Part shown: positions 1 to 9,209 of the stretch, piece after piece
Numbering within the stretch: position 1 is the first letter of the stretch
Layout: every line of letters starts with the position of its first letter
NCBI GenBank assembly: GCA_964440655.1
Contig: CAYTTA010000003.1
Coordinates: 1 to 64,000 of the forward strand
Origin: CAYTTA01 sp964440655
Lineage (GTDB): Bacteria; Bacteroidota; Rhodothermia; Balneolales; Balneolaceae
Length of the DNA stretch: 64,000 nt
Direction: 5' to 3'
Position numbers and translations under genes: made by a program
Notes under the pieces: generated by a model
The model's input: only the letters and a program-made list of their open reading frames with translations
Told to the model about the DNA's origin: nothing
Database searches by the model: none

Positions 1-78
1 CCTTTGCCAGAGCATTGGATAAGGCAGCTGCCTCGCTTGCTATTACCTGTCATTCCCGGGTTGCGAAATGGTCAGAAA

Positions 79-151
79 AGCGGGCGACCGGGCTCGAACC
101 GGCAACATTCAGCTTGGAAGGCTGACACTCTACCAATTGAGTTACGCCCGC
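79..151 (-). tRNA. tRNA-Gly (TCC)
   Basis: Folds on the minus strand as a complete cloverleaf of 73 bases. The 7-bp acceptor stem GCGGGCG/CGCCCGC lies at 145-151 and 80-86, the T-arm reads GGTTCGAGCC, and the anticodon loop CTTCCAA gives anticodon TCC. It is the last of three tRNA genes in one minus-strand cluster (Thr, Tyr, Gly). In many bacteria this order precedes tuf, which would lie left of the window; that is inference. CCA is not encoded. Confidence 0.95.
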
Positions 152-164
152 TTGCAATCCTGCG

Positions 165-247
165 TGGGGGGAGCAGGATTCGAACCTGCGAAGGCTTTCG
201 CCAACAGATTTACAGTCTGCCCCATTTGACCGCTTTGGTATCCCCCC
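165..247 (-). tRNA. tRNA-Tyr (GTA)
   Basis: Class II tRNA of 83 bases on the minus strand with an extended variable arm. The acceptor stem is GGGGGGA/TCCCCCC (241-247 with 166-172), the anticodon loop CTGTAAA gives GTA, and the T-arm is GGTTCGAATCC. It is the middle gene of the cluster, 13 bases upstream of tRNA-Gly in transcription order. Confidence 0.95.
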
Positions 248-308
248 GTCATGATGTAAATGAACAAGGCAGAAACACCCGAAAGCGCCTCTGCCATTTT
301 TATCAGCG

Positions 309-380
309 AGCCAGTGGCCGGATTTGAACCGACGACCGACGGTTTACAAAACCGCTGCTCTACCACTGAGCTACACTGGC
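309..380 (-). tRNA. tRNA-Thr (TGT)
   Basis: Complete 72-base cloverleaf on the minus strand: acceptor GCCAGTG/CACTGGC (374-380 with 310-316), anticodon loop containing TGT, T-arm GGTTCAAATCC. It is the first gene of the Thr-Tyr-Gly cluster and lies about 90 bases downstream of a promoter-like sequence at 472-500. Confidence 0.95.
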
Positions 381-471
381 CTCTCTTCGGAAGCCCCCTG
401 CCGGGGACCCTGCCTGTGGCGATGCGCGCGGACTGCCGGACGCACTTTAATTCCTCAGGCGAAAGACCCGA

Positions 472-500
472 AATTTAGAAACATAAATATACGATGTCAA
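472..500 (-). promoter_or_regulatory. promoter for the tRNA cluster
   Basis: On the minus strand a perfect TTGACA (495-500) is followed after exactly 17 bases by TAAATT (472-477), pointing at tRNA-Thr. This is a sigma70-like -35/-10 pair. A Bacteroidota-like -7 box (TATATTTA) overlaps the spacer, so the true start site could differ. The box match is seen; activity is inferred. Confidence 0.55.
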
Positions 501-520
501 CAGATTGAAAGACAGTTTTT

Positions 521-1156
521 TTATCCGGGCCCCTTCTCTCTTTTCCGGACCCGCTTTATCACCAGCCGCAATCCCAGAAAAAAGAGGAGCGCCGCCAGGA
601 TCAGCCGTCCATAGAGACTCAGATAGCTTCCGATCAGCTGCCAGTTTTCATGCACCATCCATCCGGACTGGAGAAGAATGGCATTCCAGAGCAGCGAACT
701 GACGGTGGAACTGATCACGGTATTCTTCACATTCATCCGGTAGATTCCCGAAGTTAGTGAAATTACCGATCGTGTGCCTGGCAGAAAACGATTGGCCACC
801 ACCACCCACTGACCCCATCTCTGCATCCATCGCTTGCCCCGCTCGAAGTAGCGGGTGCCGATCATGCGCAAGAGCCAGAACCTCTCTTTCTGTGCGTCAA
901 TCTGGTATCCCCAGTAGCTTCCCACCGCATACATGGTCATGAATCCCAGAACCGAGGAAGCGGCCGTCACCCAGAGCAGGGTAGAAAAACGGACCAGCTG
1001 TTCGGCCGCCAGGTAGCCGCCGTAGACCAACAGAAGATCTCCGGGGATCGGCGGCATGACATTCTCGCCATAGGCGATGAGAAAAAAAATTATATAGATA
1101 CTGAGCGGTGAGAGACTATATATATAGTCAACCAGCAGATCAAGGGAGAGATCCAT
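521..1156 (-). CDS. DedA family membrane protein
   Basis: A 211-residue integral membrane protein of the DedA/VTT (SNARE-associated) family, whose members act as lipid flippases or exchangers of the inner membrane. Seen here: hydrophobic segments near residues 16-30, 40-52, 58-80, 138-165 and 180-200; the family's acidic re-entrant loop, E31-N-V-M-P-P-I-P-G-D40; and the conserved R123-F-L-P-G-T-R129 motif. Length is typical. It ends the ispD-ispF direction of transcription, starting 3 bases after the ispF stop, so it is probably co-transcribed. The lipid substrate cannot be told from sequence. Confidence 0.85.
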   Translation of the reverse strand: MDLSLDLLVDYIYSLSPLSIYIIFFLIAYGENVMPPIPGDLLLVYGGYLAAEQLVRFSTLLWVTAASSVLGFMTMYAVGSYWGYQIDAQKERFWLLRMIGTRYFERGKRWMQRWGQWVVVANRFLPGTRSVISLTSGIYRMNVKNTVISSTVSSLLWNAILLQSGWMVHENWQLIGSYLSLYGRLILAALLFFLGLRLVIKRVRKREKGPG

Positions 1157-1158
1157 TC

Positions 1159-1641
1159 TCAGCGTGTGGTTGTTAAAAGCAAGGTGACGTGAGCGGCGAT
1201 CCCTTCCCCCCGGCCAACGAAACCGATCTTCTCATTCGTGGAGGCTTTTACAGAGACCCGATCCGTTGTGACCTTCAGCAGCCCGGCCACCGATTCCCGG
1301 ATCCTGGCGGACCATGACCGGAGTTTCGGCTCTTCGGCAATAACCGTTGCATCCATATTGATCACCCCCCACCCAAGAGCTTCCACCTTCTCCACGACAT
1401 GGCGGAGCAGCTCTCTGCTGTCTGCTCCCTTCCATTGAGGGTCGGTATCGGGAAAATGGGTCCCTATATCCCCGAGGGCGAGTGCTCCCAGAAGCGCATC
1501 GGTAATGGCATGAAGAAGGACATCCGCATCGGAGTGACCAGCCAGCCCTTTTTCATGAGGTATCTCCACCCCGCCCAGAATGCATGGCCTCCCCTCGACC
1601 AGCCGGTGAACGTCGTAGCCGTACCCGATCCGAATCTCCAT
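1159..1641 (-). CDS. ispF: 2-C-methyl-D-erythritol 2,4-cyclodiphosphate synthase
   Basis: Catalyses the fifth step of the MEP isoprenoid pathway, cyclising CDP-methylerythritol 2-phosphate to MEcPP with release of CMP. The N-terminal [14 protein letters not shown] carries the metal ligands D10 and H12; the [17 protein letters not shown] segment provides the third ligand; the C-terminal region has the [25 protein letters not shown] motif of the family. An alternative ATG at 1653 would overlap ispD by 11 bases, but the internal ATG at 1641 places the family N-terminus correctly and starts just after the ispD stop. The protein is about 160 residues, as expected. ispD lies immediately upstream, so two consecutive pathway enzymes are coupled. 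Confidence 0.93.
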   Translation of the reverse strand: MEIRIGYGYDVHRLVEGRPCILGGVEIPHEKGLAGHSDADVLLHAITDALLGALALGDIGTHFPDTDPQWKGADSRELLRHVVEKVEALGWGVINMDATVIAEEPKLRSWSARIRESVAGLLKVTTDRVSVKASTNEKIGFVGRGEGIAAHVTLLLTTTR

Positions 1642-1642
1642 C

Positions 1643-2479
1643 CTAACGTCCATGATTTCTGTTTGGGTCCTGACCGTCGCCGCCGGTCTCCTCTTCCGGC
1701 TTTACGGGTTTCCCCCCCGGCTGCTCAGGCTCACGCTCCCGCCTTTCCATCTCCGCGCCGCCCCTTCCCGGCTCCGGTCGGGAAAGAAGCAGCCTGGCCA
1801 GATAGAGATCTGCCGGCCGGGTCACCTTGAAATTGAGCGAGTCTCCTGTCACGATCACCACCTCCTCACCCAGCCTCTCCACCAGGGAGGCATCGTCCGT
1901 TCCGGAAAACCCTTCACGCCACGCCATCTCATAAGCGCGGCGGATCAGTGCGGTCCGGAAGATCTGGGGAGTCTGCGCCTGCCAGAGATCCCTCCGCTCC
2001 ACCGTCTCCTGAATGCTCCCGTCCGCCCCGCACCGCTTCAGGGTATCCTGCACCGGAACCCCTAACAGTGCCGCTCCCCGTGCGGCGGCGGCGCTCAGGG
2101 CACGGCCGATCATCCCGGAGCGGATCAGGGGACGGGCGGCATCGTGGATCGCAACCAGTTCCGCCTCTGGGCTGACAGCCTCCAGAGCCTGACGTACAGA
2201 ATCCTGTCGCTCCGCTCCCCCCTCCACCACCTCGAGCCCGACTCCTTCGGGCAGCAGTTTGCGTAGAGCGCGGGCGTTCTCCATCCACTTGGCCGGAGCG
2301 GCAACCACAACCTGATGAAGACCTCCCACTTCCGTAAAAGGAGCGACCGCATGCTCAAGAAGAGTCTTCCCGGCCACCTCCAGAAATGGCTTGGGAGTCG
2401 CCTCGCCGAGCCGGCTGCCGGAGCCGGCGGCCGGGATGATCAGTGCGAACGGAATGCCGGAATGCCCCTTTTCACGCAT
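1643..2479 (-). CDS. ispD: 2-C-methyl-D-erythritol 4-phosphate cytidylyltransferase
   Basis: Third MEP-pathway enzyme: couples CTP and methylerythritol 4-phosphate. The nucleotide-binding start [12 protein letters not shown] (residues 14-25) with downstream K30-P, the IHDAARPLI segment and the QTPQIFR motif are diagnostic. The catalytic core ends near residue 232; the remaining ~48 residues are a charged, Pro/Gly/Glu-rich tail ending in the region that overlaps the alternative ispF start. E. coli IspD is 236 residues, so this tail is extra and looks disordered. Its ATG shares one base with the queA stop (TGATG at 2477-2481), implying translational coupling in a queA-ispD-ispF-dedA unit. Confidence 0.93.
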   Translation of the reverse strand: MREKGHSGIPFALIIPAAGSGSRLGEATPKPFLEVAGKTLLEHAVAPFTEVGGLHQVVVAAPAKWMENARALRKLLPEGVGLEVVEGGAERQDSVRQALEAVSPEAELVAIHDAARPLIRSGMIGRALSAAAARGAALLGVPVQDTLKRCGADGSIQETVERRDLWQAQTPQIFRTALIRRAYEMAWREGFSGTDDASLVERLGEEVVIVTGDSLNFKVTRPADLYLARLLLSRPEPGRGGAEMERREREPEQPGGKPVKPEEETGGDGQDPNRNHGR

Positions 2480-3543
2480 CAGAGAATCAGCATTGCGTCT
2501 CCGAAGGAGAAGAAACGGTAATTCTCCTTTCGAGCCTCTTCGTAGGCCTCCATCAGGAAATCATACCCTGCAAAACCGGCGGCAAGCATCAGCAGGGTCG
2601 ATTCCGGACGGTGAAAATTTGTGATCAGCGACTCGGTGATCTTGAAGTCGTAGGGCGGATAGATGAATTTGTCGGTCCATCCGGACCCCCCTTTCGACAT
2701 GCCGCTGGCCATGATGCTTGTCTCCATGACGCGTACCGCCGTGCCGCCGCACGCCACAACCTTGTTGGTCTTGCTGCGCAGGGCTTCATTGATCTTCTCG
2801 GATGTCTCGGCAGAAATGAAGTAGTTTTCCGAGTCGGTCCGGTGTTTGGTCAGATCCTCCACCTCAACCGGGCGGAAAGTGCCCCACCCGATATGAAGGG
2901 TGACCGGAACGAACTCCACCCCTTTCTTCCGGATCTTCTCCACAAGTTCCGGTGTGAAGTGCATTCCCGCCGTCGGGGCGGCCACTGCTCCCCGCTCCCT
3001 TGCAAATATGGTCTGGTACCGCTCCTTGTCCTCCTCTTCCGGTTCCCGTTTGATATAGGGGGGAAGGGGCATCTGTCCGATCTCATCCAGAATCCGGTAG
3101 AGCTCCTCATTCGGGCCATCGAACAGAAAGCGGATCGTCCGCCCCCGCGACGTGGTGTTGTCGACCACCTCGGCCATCAGCTCCTCTCCGAAGTAGAGCT
3201 TGTTCCCGATCCGGATCTTCCGTGCCGGCTCCACCAGCACATCCCAGAGCATGTTCTCCGGCTGGAGCTCCCGAAGCAGAAAGACCTCGATATCGGCATC
3301 GGTTTTCTCTTTTTTTCCCTTCAGTCTGGCAGGAAACACTTTCGTATTGTTGTAGACAATGACATCTCCCTTGTTGAAATATTTGTGGATGTCGGCAAAT
3401 GTCTCGTGTCGGATGCTGCGGTTCTCCCGGTCAAGAACCATGAGCCGGGAGGAGTCCCTGGGAGAGACCGGATATTCCGGAATGTTCAGGGAATCCGTTT
3501 CAAACTTGAAATCCGTCAATTTCATTTTCATGTTCAGAGGCAT
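2479..3543 (-). CDS. queA: S-adenosylmethionine:tRNA ribosyltransferase-isomerase
   Basis: Transfers and isomerises the ribosyl part of SAM onto 7-deazaguanine in tRNA to form epoxyqueuosine at position 34. Recognised from the N-terminus (LTDFKFETD...IPEYPVSPRDSSRLMVLDR), the KGDVIVYNNTKVFPARL segment, the AAPTAGMHFTPEL motif and NFHRPESTLLMLAAGFAG near the C-terminus. At 354 residues it is full length. Starts at M1, M5 or M7 are possible; the family start MKLTDF favours M7 (3525). It leads the four-gene minus-strand unit with ispD, ispF and dedA. Confidence 0.95.
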   Translation of the reverse strand: MPLNMKMKLTDFKFETDSLNIPEYPVSPRDSSRLMVLDRENRSIRHETFADIHKYFNKGDVIVYNNTKVFPARLKGKKEKTDADIEVFLLRELQPENMLWDVLVEPARKIRIGNKLYFGEELMAEVVDNTTSRGRTIRFLFDGPNEELYRILDEIGQMPLPPYIKREPEEEDKERYQTIFARERGAVAAPTAGMHFTPELVEKIRKKGVEFVPVTLHIGWGTFRPVEVEDLTKHRTDSENYFISAETSEKINEALRSKTNKVVACGGTAVRVMETSIMASGMSKGGSGWTDKFIYPPYDFKITESLITNFHRPESTLLMLAAGFAGYDFLMEAYEEARKENYRFFSFGDAMLIL

Positions 3544-3840
3544 AGATATAAACTCAAGAAGTGGGTTAGCCTGATAATATACGGCCTGATGCCTTTAGAC
3601 GAAAGAAGGGCCGTGTTCCGGGCATCCGGCCGTTTTACGCCACAGATGGATGAACACTCTTGTGGACACTTTATCCAACTCACTGTGGGGCGTTTTATTA
3701 TACGTTTTCATGGAGAGAATCTACGACAGGGAGCCTTCAGCATCACTTCCGGCGCTCTTCAATACCGGTTTACTTATAATTTCCCTTTCTTTATACTTAA
3801 GTGTGAGCAGGTGCGTTTTTCTTCCAAAACGAAGGTAGCC

Positions 3841-4335
3841 ATGATCCGAACTTTCTTCCTCCTTGCCGTGATGATGCTGGGTTTGACAACCCTTACTGAG
3901 GCGCAGCTCCGGAAAGATCTGGTCCGCCCGGGCGACTATACAGGTGCCATCTTCCGCACGAAACCGGCCGGGGACGGAAGCTGGGCCGACCGCCTGAACA
4001 TGACGATGAGCCACTCCTACAGCATGAGTTTCGGAAGCTATGGCGGTCAGTATCAGAACCTGAACGCCTACACCAACCATATGGCGTTCGATCTGAGTGA
4101 CAACATGACCGGCTATCTGGATGTTTCCGTCCTCCACTCCCCCTTCGGCGGCTCATTCCTCAACTCGGGGGGCAACGGCATGGGAGCCCGGGTCATCATT
4201 GACCGCGCGCAGCTTGATTATCAGCTCTCGCCGCGGACCAGCCTCTCCATTCAATTCTCACAGCGGCCCGGGTATTACGGCTACTATGGTCTCCACAGCC
4301 CCTTCCATCGGGCTGAACGCGGGTACTGGTATTAA
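3841..4335 (+). CDS. small exported protein, probable outer-membrane associated
   Basis: A 164-residue protein with a clear signal peptide (MIRTFFLLAVMMLGLTTLTEA, cleavage near A21/Q22). The mature part is Gly/Ser/Tyr/Asn-rich with alternating polar and hydrophobic residues, typical of periplasmic or outer-membrane beta proteins. No known domain is recognised. The reading frame stays open upstream to 2443, but that part runs antisense to queA; the ATG at 3841 directly precedes the signal peptide and is taken as the start. It lies 19 bases before the LytR_C gene, so it may share a transcript. Function unknown. Confidence 0.6.
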   Translation: MIRTFFLLAVMMLGLTTLTEAQLRKDLVRPGDYTGAIFRTKPAGDGSWADRLNMTMSHSYSMSFGSYGGQYQNLNAYTNHMAFDLSDNMTGYLDVSVLHSPFGGSFLNSGGNGMGARVIIDRAQLDYQLSPRTSLSIQFSQRPGYYGYYGLHSPFHRAERGYWY

Positions 4336-4354
4336 ACGGCGTATCACCGGCTGA

Positions 4355-4813
4355 ATGACACAAGACAGATCCGAACGAGAGGAATTTCTGCTGAACGGCG
4401 CCATCGGGTTTCTTGGCATTCTGCTGTTTATCCTGGTAACCGCCCTTCTCTTCCGGCTGATCTATCCGAGGATCCAGAACGAACGGGTGGCCGAAGATCC
4501 CGTACTGATCGGAAACATCATACAGCTGGAGGTTTTGAACGGATGCGGTGTCCCCGGTGTGGCGGGCCTCTTCACCTCGACCCTGAGAACGTTTGGATTC
4601 GATGTGGTCGAGTCGGGCAACTTTGACCATTTTGATCTGAAAGAGACCATTCTGGTCTCCCGCAACGGAAATATGGAAAATGCACGGAGAGTGGCCCGGG
4701 CTCTTGATCTTCCGGAAGACCGGATTCTGCTGGAGAGTTCGGGCGATTATTTTCTCGATGCGACCCTGATTATCGGATCGGACTACTCCTCTTTCAAACT
4801 CGAATCGCAATAA
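4355..4813 (+). CDS. LytR C-terminal domain membrane protein
   Basis: 152 residues: a short cytoplasmic N-terminus, one transmembrane helix (about residues 14-37), then a LytR_C-type domain beginning IIQLEVLNGCGVPGVAG and ending near DATLIIGSDYSSFK. This domain (beta-alpha with the N-G-C/S-G motif) is found at the C-terminus of LytR-CpsA-Psr wall-glycopolymer transferases but also alone; the catalytic LCP domain is absent here. It sits 14 bases upstream of rsfS. The exact role is unknown. Confidence 0.7.
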   Translation: MTQDRSEREEFLLNGAIGFLGILLFILVTALLFRLIYPRIQNERVAEDPVLIGNIIQLEVLNGCGVPGVAGLFTSTLRTFGFDVVESGNFDHFDLKETILVSRNGNMENARRVARALDLPEDRILLESSGDYFLDATLIIGSDYSSFKLESQ

Positions 4814-4827
4814 CCCCGACTCCATCC

Positions 4828-5244
4828 ATGACCGAAACACCCCGCGCGGCAACCCAATCATTCAAGAGTCACCAACCCGGAGAGCAGCACGAATCGGGAC
4901 CGCTTATCAGCACCATCACGGAAGCACTTCTGGAAAAAAAAGCAAGAGACATTGTCCTGCTGGATGTACGCAATCTCACCACACTGACCGATTTCTTTAT
5001 CATCTGTCACGGCACATCCGATACCCATATTCAGGCACTAACCCGGCACGTGCTGGACCAGGCCCGGGAGAAACTGGGAGAAAAAGTGTGGAAACAGGAG
5101 GGAGTCGAAGCAAGAAGGTGGGTCATCCTTGACTATGTTGATGTCGTCATCCACATCTTCAACGAAGAGAAGCGTCACTACTACGGGATTGAACGGATGT
5201 GGAACGATGCAGAAAGAACAGAGATCAAAGACCCCTCTGCCTGA
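4828..5244 (+). CDS. rsfS: ribosomal silencing factor RsfS
   Basis: Binds ribosomal protein L14 and blocks subunit joining during starvation. The core reads from about residue 26: ITEALLEKKARDIVLLDV, then LTDFFIICHGTSDTHIQAL, EGVEARRWVILDYVDVVIHIF and a C-terminal YYGIERMWNDA, all conserved in the family (former DUF143/Iojap). The first ~25 residues are an unconserved extension, so a later start is possible, but no better start codon precedes the core. The gene follows a LytR_C protein and precedes a sensor kinase after a 58-base gap. Confidence 0.92.
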   Translation: MTETPRAATQSFKSHQPGEQHESGPLISTITEALLEKKARDIVLLDVRNLTTLTDFFIICHGTSDTHIQALTRHVLDQAREKLGEKVWKQEGVEARRWVILDYVDVVIHIFNEEKRHYYGIERMWNDAERTEIKDPSA

Positions 5245-5302
5245 GGCAGGGGCCGGTACGGAATAGCTGTCCCGGCGATCGATCCGGCCCGGGGGGAGTC
5301 AT

Positions 5303-8300
5303 GTGGCATACATGAACAGACGAGCGATACAACCTGCGCTGATTCTCCTCTCTCTGGGACTCCTCCTCACCGGTGCCTATCTCCCTTTCGAAATCAGCTC
5401 GTCAAGGGAACGGGTGCCCCATGTGCAGCCGGAGGATCTGATCCTTCAAAGCCTGGATGACGCGGAAGAGCTTTTCTACGAAATCCATGACCTCTTCCGT
5501 GATGAGACGCTCCGGCTGCAGGAAGAGATCCGCACCGCCTTCCAGCCGGGAGTCTCCCGTCAGACCGCCTATCAGCTCATGGAGAAGTATCCCGGTTTCT
5601 GGGGTGCCGCCCTCTACCGGAACCGTGATCTCTATGCATGGAACGGATTCGCGCTCCCCGACCTCCCGCTGCTGGAACAGAATCCGGACGACACCCTCTT
5701 TGTAGAGATCCAGCGCCGGAACAATGTGATCTTCCTCTACGGAAACATCTCGTTCCGCATCGGCAACGAGGATCGCTTCACGCTGCTCACATCCCGCCGG
5801 CTAAAACAGCAGAACATCCTTCCGATTGCCGAAGAGCAGGAGGTCGATATCGCCCGCGATCCCTCTCTTTCGAGTGGATATCCTGTCCGTTTCCTCTTCT
5901 ACGATCCTCCGCCCGACACGCCTGTCCTCCACCGGAAACTGGCAATGGCCCATTCCGATTCGGTCGGGATGGTCTATGCGGATCCCTCCGATCTGGAGCA
6001 CTACCTCCGGAACAAGGAGATTCAGACCGACTGGTGGCGGACCCTTTTCCATCTTATGTACGCTCTGATCTTCTCATCATTCATTTTTCTCTGGTCCTGG
6101 TCCCTGCGGACCTGGAAAGACCTGGCGATCCAGCTTTCTCTCCTGCTTCTGATCTGGGCAGCAGTCAGCTGGAGCAACCTTCCTGTAAGGTGGATCTCCC
6201 GTCTTTTCCCGACCTGGAGCCAGAGTGACCTCGAGTCCCTTCAGGCGATCTCCTGGTATGCCCTCCATTCCGTTTTCATTTTTTTCACCTCCCTCTCGGT
6301 CATCAACACTCTGACCCGCAACTGGAATCTCTCCAGCCCGGACCGCCATTTTCACACCTTTTTCTATTCGGTCGCGCTGAGTGGCGTAAGCGTGCTGCTT
6401 CTGCTCTTTTTCCTTGTAAGCACCTGGCAGACCGCGCTCCGGGCCGAGATCTCCCTGTTGGACCTCGAGCTGCTTCCCACTTTATCAGGATGGATTTTCT
6501 ACATCTCAACGGGCTTCTTCGTCTCCTCCATCGCCTCGATGCTCATCGCAGCCTGGTGGTTTCTCTTCATTTCGGAAAAGGACAAGACGGTGGTCATCGC
6601 GGTGATCGCCATCGTCACCTTCTTCCTCTTCTATTTCATCGCCAGCCGCCTCACGGTCCAGCCCCTTGTCACCGGCTGGATCGTTCTGCTCACCTTCGGA
6701 CTCTTTCTTGTCTGCATAGGAAGTGCGGCGTATATCTACCGTTTTCCCTCCTCGTTCCTGCAGATGTCCGGCTTCCGGCTGCTTCTGCTTTCGGCTCTGC
6801 TCACGTCAGTGGCCGGTTACACGATTTCAGCCAACGCCCACTTTGAACGGATGGACGGCCAGCTCATCCGCCAGGCCGAAGAGTTTGCTGAAGATGAAGA
6901 GACCGGGGCCAGGGAGGTGCTCCATCAGCTCCTGACACAGATCGAAAGGGAACTGACGGCACTGCCACTTCCCGAAGGGGAGGACGCCCCCCCTTCCGTT
7001 CAGGCCATCTTCCAGCGTGCGGTGCAGTCCTCCATGAGGGATGAGTGGCGTTCCTGGTCCTGGGACATTCATCTGCTGGACCGGGATGGCAATCTGCTCA
7101 GTGACTATGCCACCAATCTTGATTCACCGGGAACAGGGTTCTACACTTTCCCTGGCATTCAGGCTTCCTACCGTCTGGAACGGATCCGGCGTTCCACCAA
7201 CCGGCCGGTCATTCAGGAACGACCGCCCTCTCTTTCACAGGATGAGTACAGCACCTTCTACAGAGGCTGGATACCGGTCTATGAGAGCATGGAAGAGAAT
7301 GGAGAACGGGAGGAGATCGTCCTCTGGGTCGTGGGTGCAATTTATGTGGAACGGCCCGACTTCAACAAACCGATCCGTGCCGTCCTGGCGGCCGCAACGC
7401 TCGAGGAGTGGCGCACCTCCACCTATCTGGCGGAGTTCACCGGGGGCCGCCTTACACGGAGCAGGGTCCAGGGAATCTATGCGAATCAACCCAAATACAA
7501 CCGTCTTTCTCCCCGGGAAGTCGATATTGCCCGGCAAGACTCCGTCGCGTTTATCTCCAGTCTTACATCGCAGGGCACCTTCCGGGAACTGATCTATCAG
7601 AAATCGGATGATGTCGTCATCAAGGCAAGCACCCCTGTCCCGGGGCTGGCCCATCACCTCTTCTCTCTCTTCCGCTACAGCGTGGTGATCACCTCCACCG
7701 GTCTGGTCCTTTTTCCATTTTTCTCCCTGATCGGCTGGAAGACATTCAGCCTCTTCAGCCAGAGCCGCCGGTTCCAGCACCGGCTCCTGGACGGACTCAT
7801 GCTCTCCACTCTCCTGTTCCTGATCGTACTGGTTGCGGCAACCCGCTATGCGATCAACCGGCAGAATCAGTCCAATCTGCAGAGAGAGATGGTGACAAAA
7901 CTGGATAATCTTCACGACTCCATCCAGACCGATCAGCTGCTTCAGGAGGGCAGCGAGTTCATTCCGCTCTCCAGAATGACCACTCCTCTGAATGCAGATG
8001 CGATCTTTTTCCGGTCGGTCCGGGTCGCTGAAACCACCACCCCGCAGATTTTTCAGCAGCATCTGCTTCCGCCTCTCCTCCCCTTCCCCGTCTTCGATTT
8101 CCTCTACAACCGCCAGAGGGAACATGTGGTCCGGCTTGTCCGGCTGGGAGAGGAGCAGCTGCTGATCGGATTCCGGGTGCTTCAGTCCGGGGAGGATGAA
8201 CCGATGGCTGTCGTTGCCATACCGACCTTTCTGCAGTCTCCTATCTATATGGAGCAGCTTCTCAATACCACCAGCTATCTTCTGGCTGTCTATCTTCTTA

Positions 8301-9205
8301 TTTTTGTTCTGTTCATAATCGGAACCGTTCTGATCTCAAGCCGGCTTACCCGTCCCCTTCAGGATATCCAGGCCGGTCTGAACAAGATCTCGGGCGGAGA
8401 CCTGGAAACAAAGATCCCCGTCCGGAGCCGTGATGAGATCGGCTCGCTCTCTGCTGCCTACAACACCATGGTGGAGAAACTTCGTGAGGTGAGGGTGAAT
8501 CTCGCAAGGGCCGAGCGGGAGGCTGCCTGGAAAGAGATGGCGCAGCAGGTTGCCCACGAGATCAAGAATCCGCTCACTCCCATGAAGCTCAATCTCCAGC
8601 ATCTGAAACGGCAGCTCAATGAGCACCCCGACGATGCCGCAAGACTGAAAAAAAGTGTGGAACACGTGGCCCGGAATATCATCGAACAGATTGAATCCCT
8701 GAACCGGATCGCATCCGACTTTTCCCGCTTCGCCAGACCGATGCCCGAGGAGCTCACGGATGTGGAGATCAATCAGGTGGTCCGGTCGGTTGTGGATCTC
8801 TACAGCCCGGAGGCGCCGGGCTCGATCCGGAGTGAGCTCTATCCCTGGCCGCTCACCATCCGGGGAGCCGAGGATGATATCCGGCGCACTCTGATAAATC
8901 TGGTGAAAAACGGACTGGAAGCCTCCGGAGAAGAGGTTTCGGTGACCATCCGGACCATGAGAAGAAAAGACCGGGCAAGGATCGAGGTGGAGGATACCGG
9001 ATCCGGAATTCCGGATGAAGACCGGGAGAAGATCTTCGTGCCCAATTTCTCCACAAAATCGAGCGGTACGGGACTGGGCCTTGCCATAACCAAAAAGATC
9101 GTTGAGGCGCATCATGGCAGGATCCGCTTTGAGTCGGAACAGGGAAGGGGAACCACCTTTATTATAGAGCTTCCGCTGACAGGCAGTAACAGTGAGGAGA
9201 TCTGA
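5303..9205 (+). CDS. large membrane sensor histidine kinase, NtrY-like
   Basis: A 1300-residue kinase. Layout seen: an N-terminal membrane anchor (residues 8-26); an extracytoplasmic stretch to ~245; about eight hydrophobic segments between ~248 and ~520; a second soluble stretch (~525-785); further membrane segments near 790-815, 835-855 and 995-1020; a HAMP linker (RLTRPLQDIQ...DEIGSLSAAYN); a HisKA box MAQQVAHEIKNPLTPMKLN with His1085; and an ATPase domain with N-box LINLVKNGLEASG, G1 VEDTGSGIP and G2 SSGTGLGLAI. The HEIKNPLTP box is the NtrY type. No response regulator lies next to it, so its partner is elsewhere. Start: GTG at 5303 lies 4 bases after GGGGGGAG; ATG at 5312 is an alternative. 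It overlaps the following MATE gene region closely. Confidence 0.85.
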   Translation: MAYMNRRAIQPALILLSLGLLLTGAYLPFEISSSRERVPHVQPEDLILQSLDDAEELFYEIHDLFRDETLRLQEEIRTAFQPGVSRQTAYQLMEKYPGFWGAALYRNRDLYAWNGFALPDLPLLEQNPDDTLFVEIQRRNNVIFLYGNISFRIGNEDRFTLLTSRRLKQQNILPIAEEQEVDIARDPSLSSGYPVRFLFYDPPPDTPVLHRKLAMAHSDSVGMVYADPSDLEHYLRNKEIQTDWWRTLFHLMYALIFSSFIFLWSWSLRTWKDLAIQLSLLLLIWAAVSWSNLPVRWISRLFPTWSQSDLESLQAISWYALHSVFIFFTSLSVINTLTRNWNLSSPDRHFHTFFYSVALSGVSVLLLLFFLVSTWQTALRAEISLLDLELLPTLSGWIFYISTGFFVSSIASMLIAAWWFLFISEKDKTVVIAVIAIVTFFLFYFIASRLTVQPLVTGWIVLLTFGLFLVCIGSAAYIYRFPSSFLQMSGFRLLLLSALLTSVAGYTISANAHFERMDGQLIRQAEEFAEDEETGAREVLHQLLTQIERELTALPLPEGEDAPPSVQAIFQRAVQSSMRDEWRSWSWDIHLLDRDGNLLSDYATNLDSPGTGFYTFPGIQASYRLERIRRSTNRPVIQERPPSLSQDEYSTFYRGWIPVYESMEENGEREEIVLWVVGAIYVERPDFNKPIRAVLAAATLEEWRTSTYLAEFTGGRLTRSRVQGIYANQPKYNRLSPREVDIARQDSVAFISSLTSQGTFRELIYQKSDDVVIKASTPVPGLAHHLFSLFRYSVVITSTGLVLFPFFSLIGWKTFSLFSQSRRFQHRLLDGLMLSTLLFLIVLVAATRYAINRQNQSNLQREMVTKLDNLHDSIQTDQLLQEGSEFIPLSRMTTPLNADAIFFRSVRVAETTTPQIFQQHLLPPLLPFPVFDFLYNRQREHVVRLVRLGEEQLLIGFRVLQSGEDEPMAVVAIPTFLQSPIYMEQLLNTTSYLLAVYLLIFVLFIIGTVLISSRLTRPLQDIQAGLNKISGGDLETKIPVRSRDEIGSLSAAYNTMVEKLREVRVNLARAEREAAWKEMAQQVAHEIKNPLTPMKLNLQHLKRQLNEHPDDAARLKKSVEHVARNIIEQIESLNRIASDFSRFARPMPEELTDVEINQVVRSVVDLYSPEAPGSIRSELYPWPLTIRGAEDDIRRTLINLVKNGLEASGEEVSVTIRTMRRKDRARIEVEDTGSGIPDEDREKIFVPNFSTKSSGTGLGLAITKKIVEAHHGRIRFESEQGRGTTFIIELPLTGSNSEEI

Positions 9206-9209
9206 ACGG

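Noticed and set aside
1..78. A fourth tRNA or the start of tuf at the left edge
   Set aside because: No cloverleaf can be folded and no EF-Tu N-terminus is visible; tuf would lie outside the window if present.
2443..3840. Upstream extension of the exported-protein frame opposite queA
   Set aside because: It is antisense to a certain gene; the signal peptide begins only at 3841.
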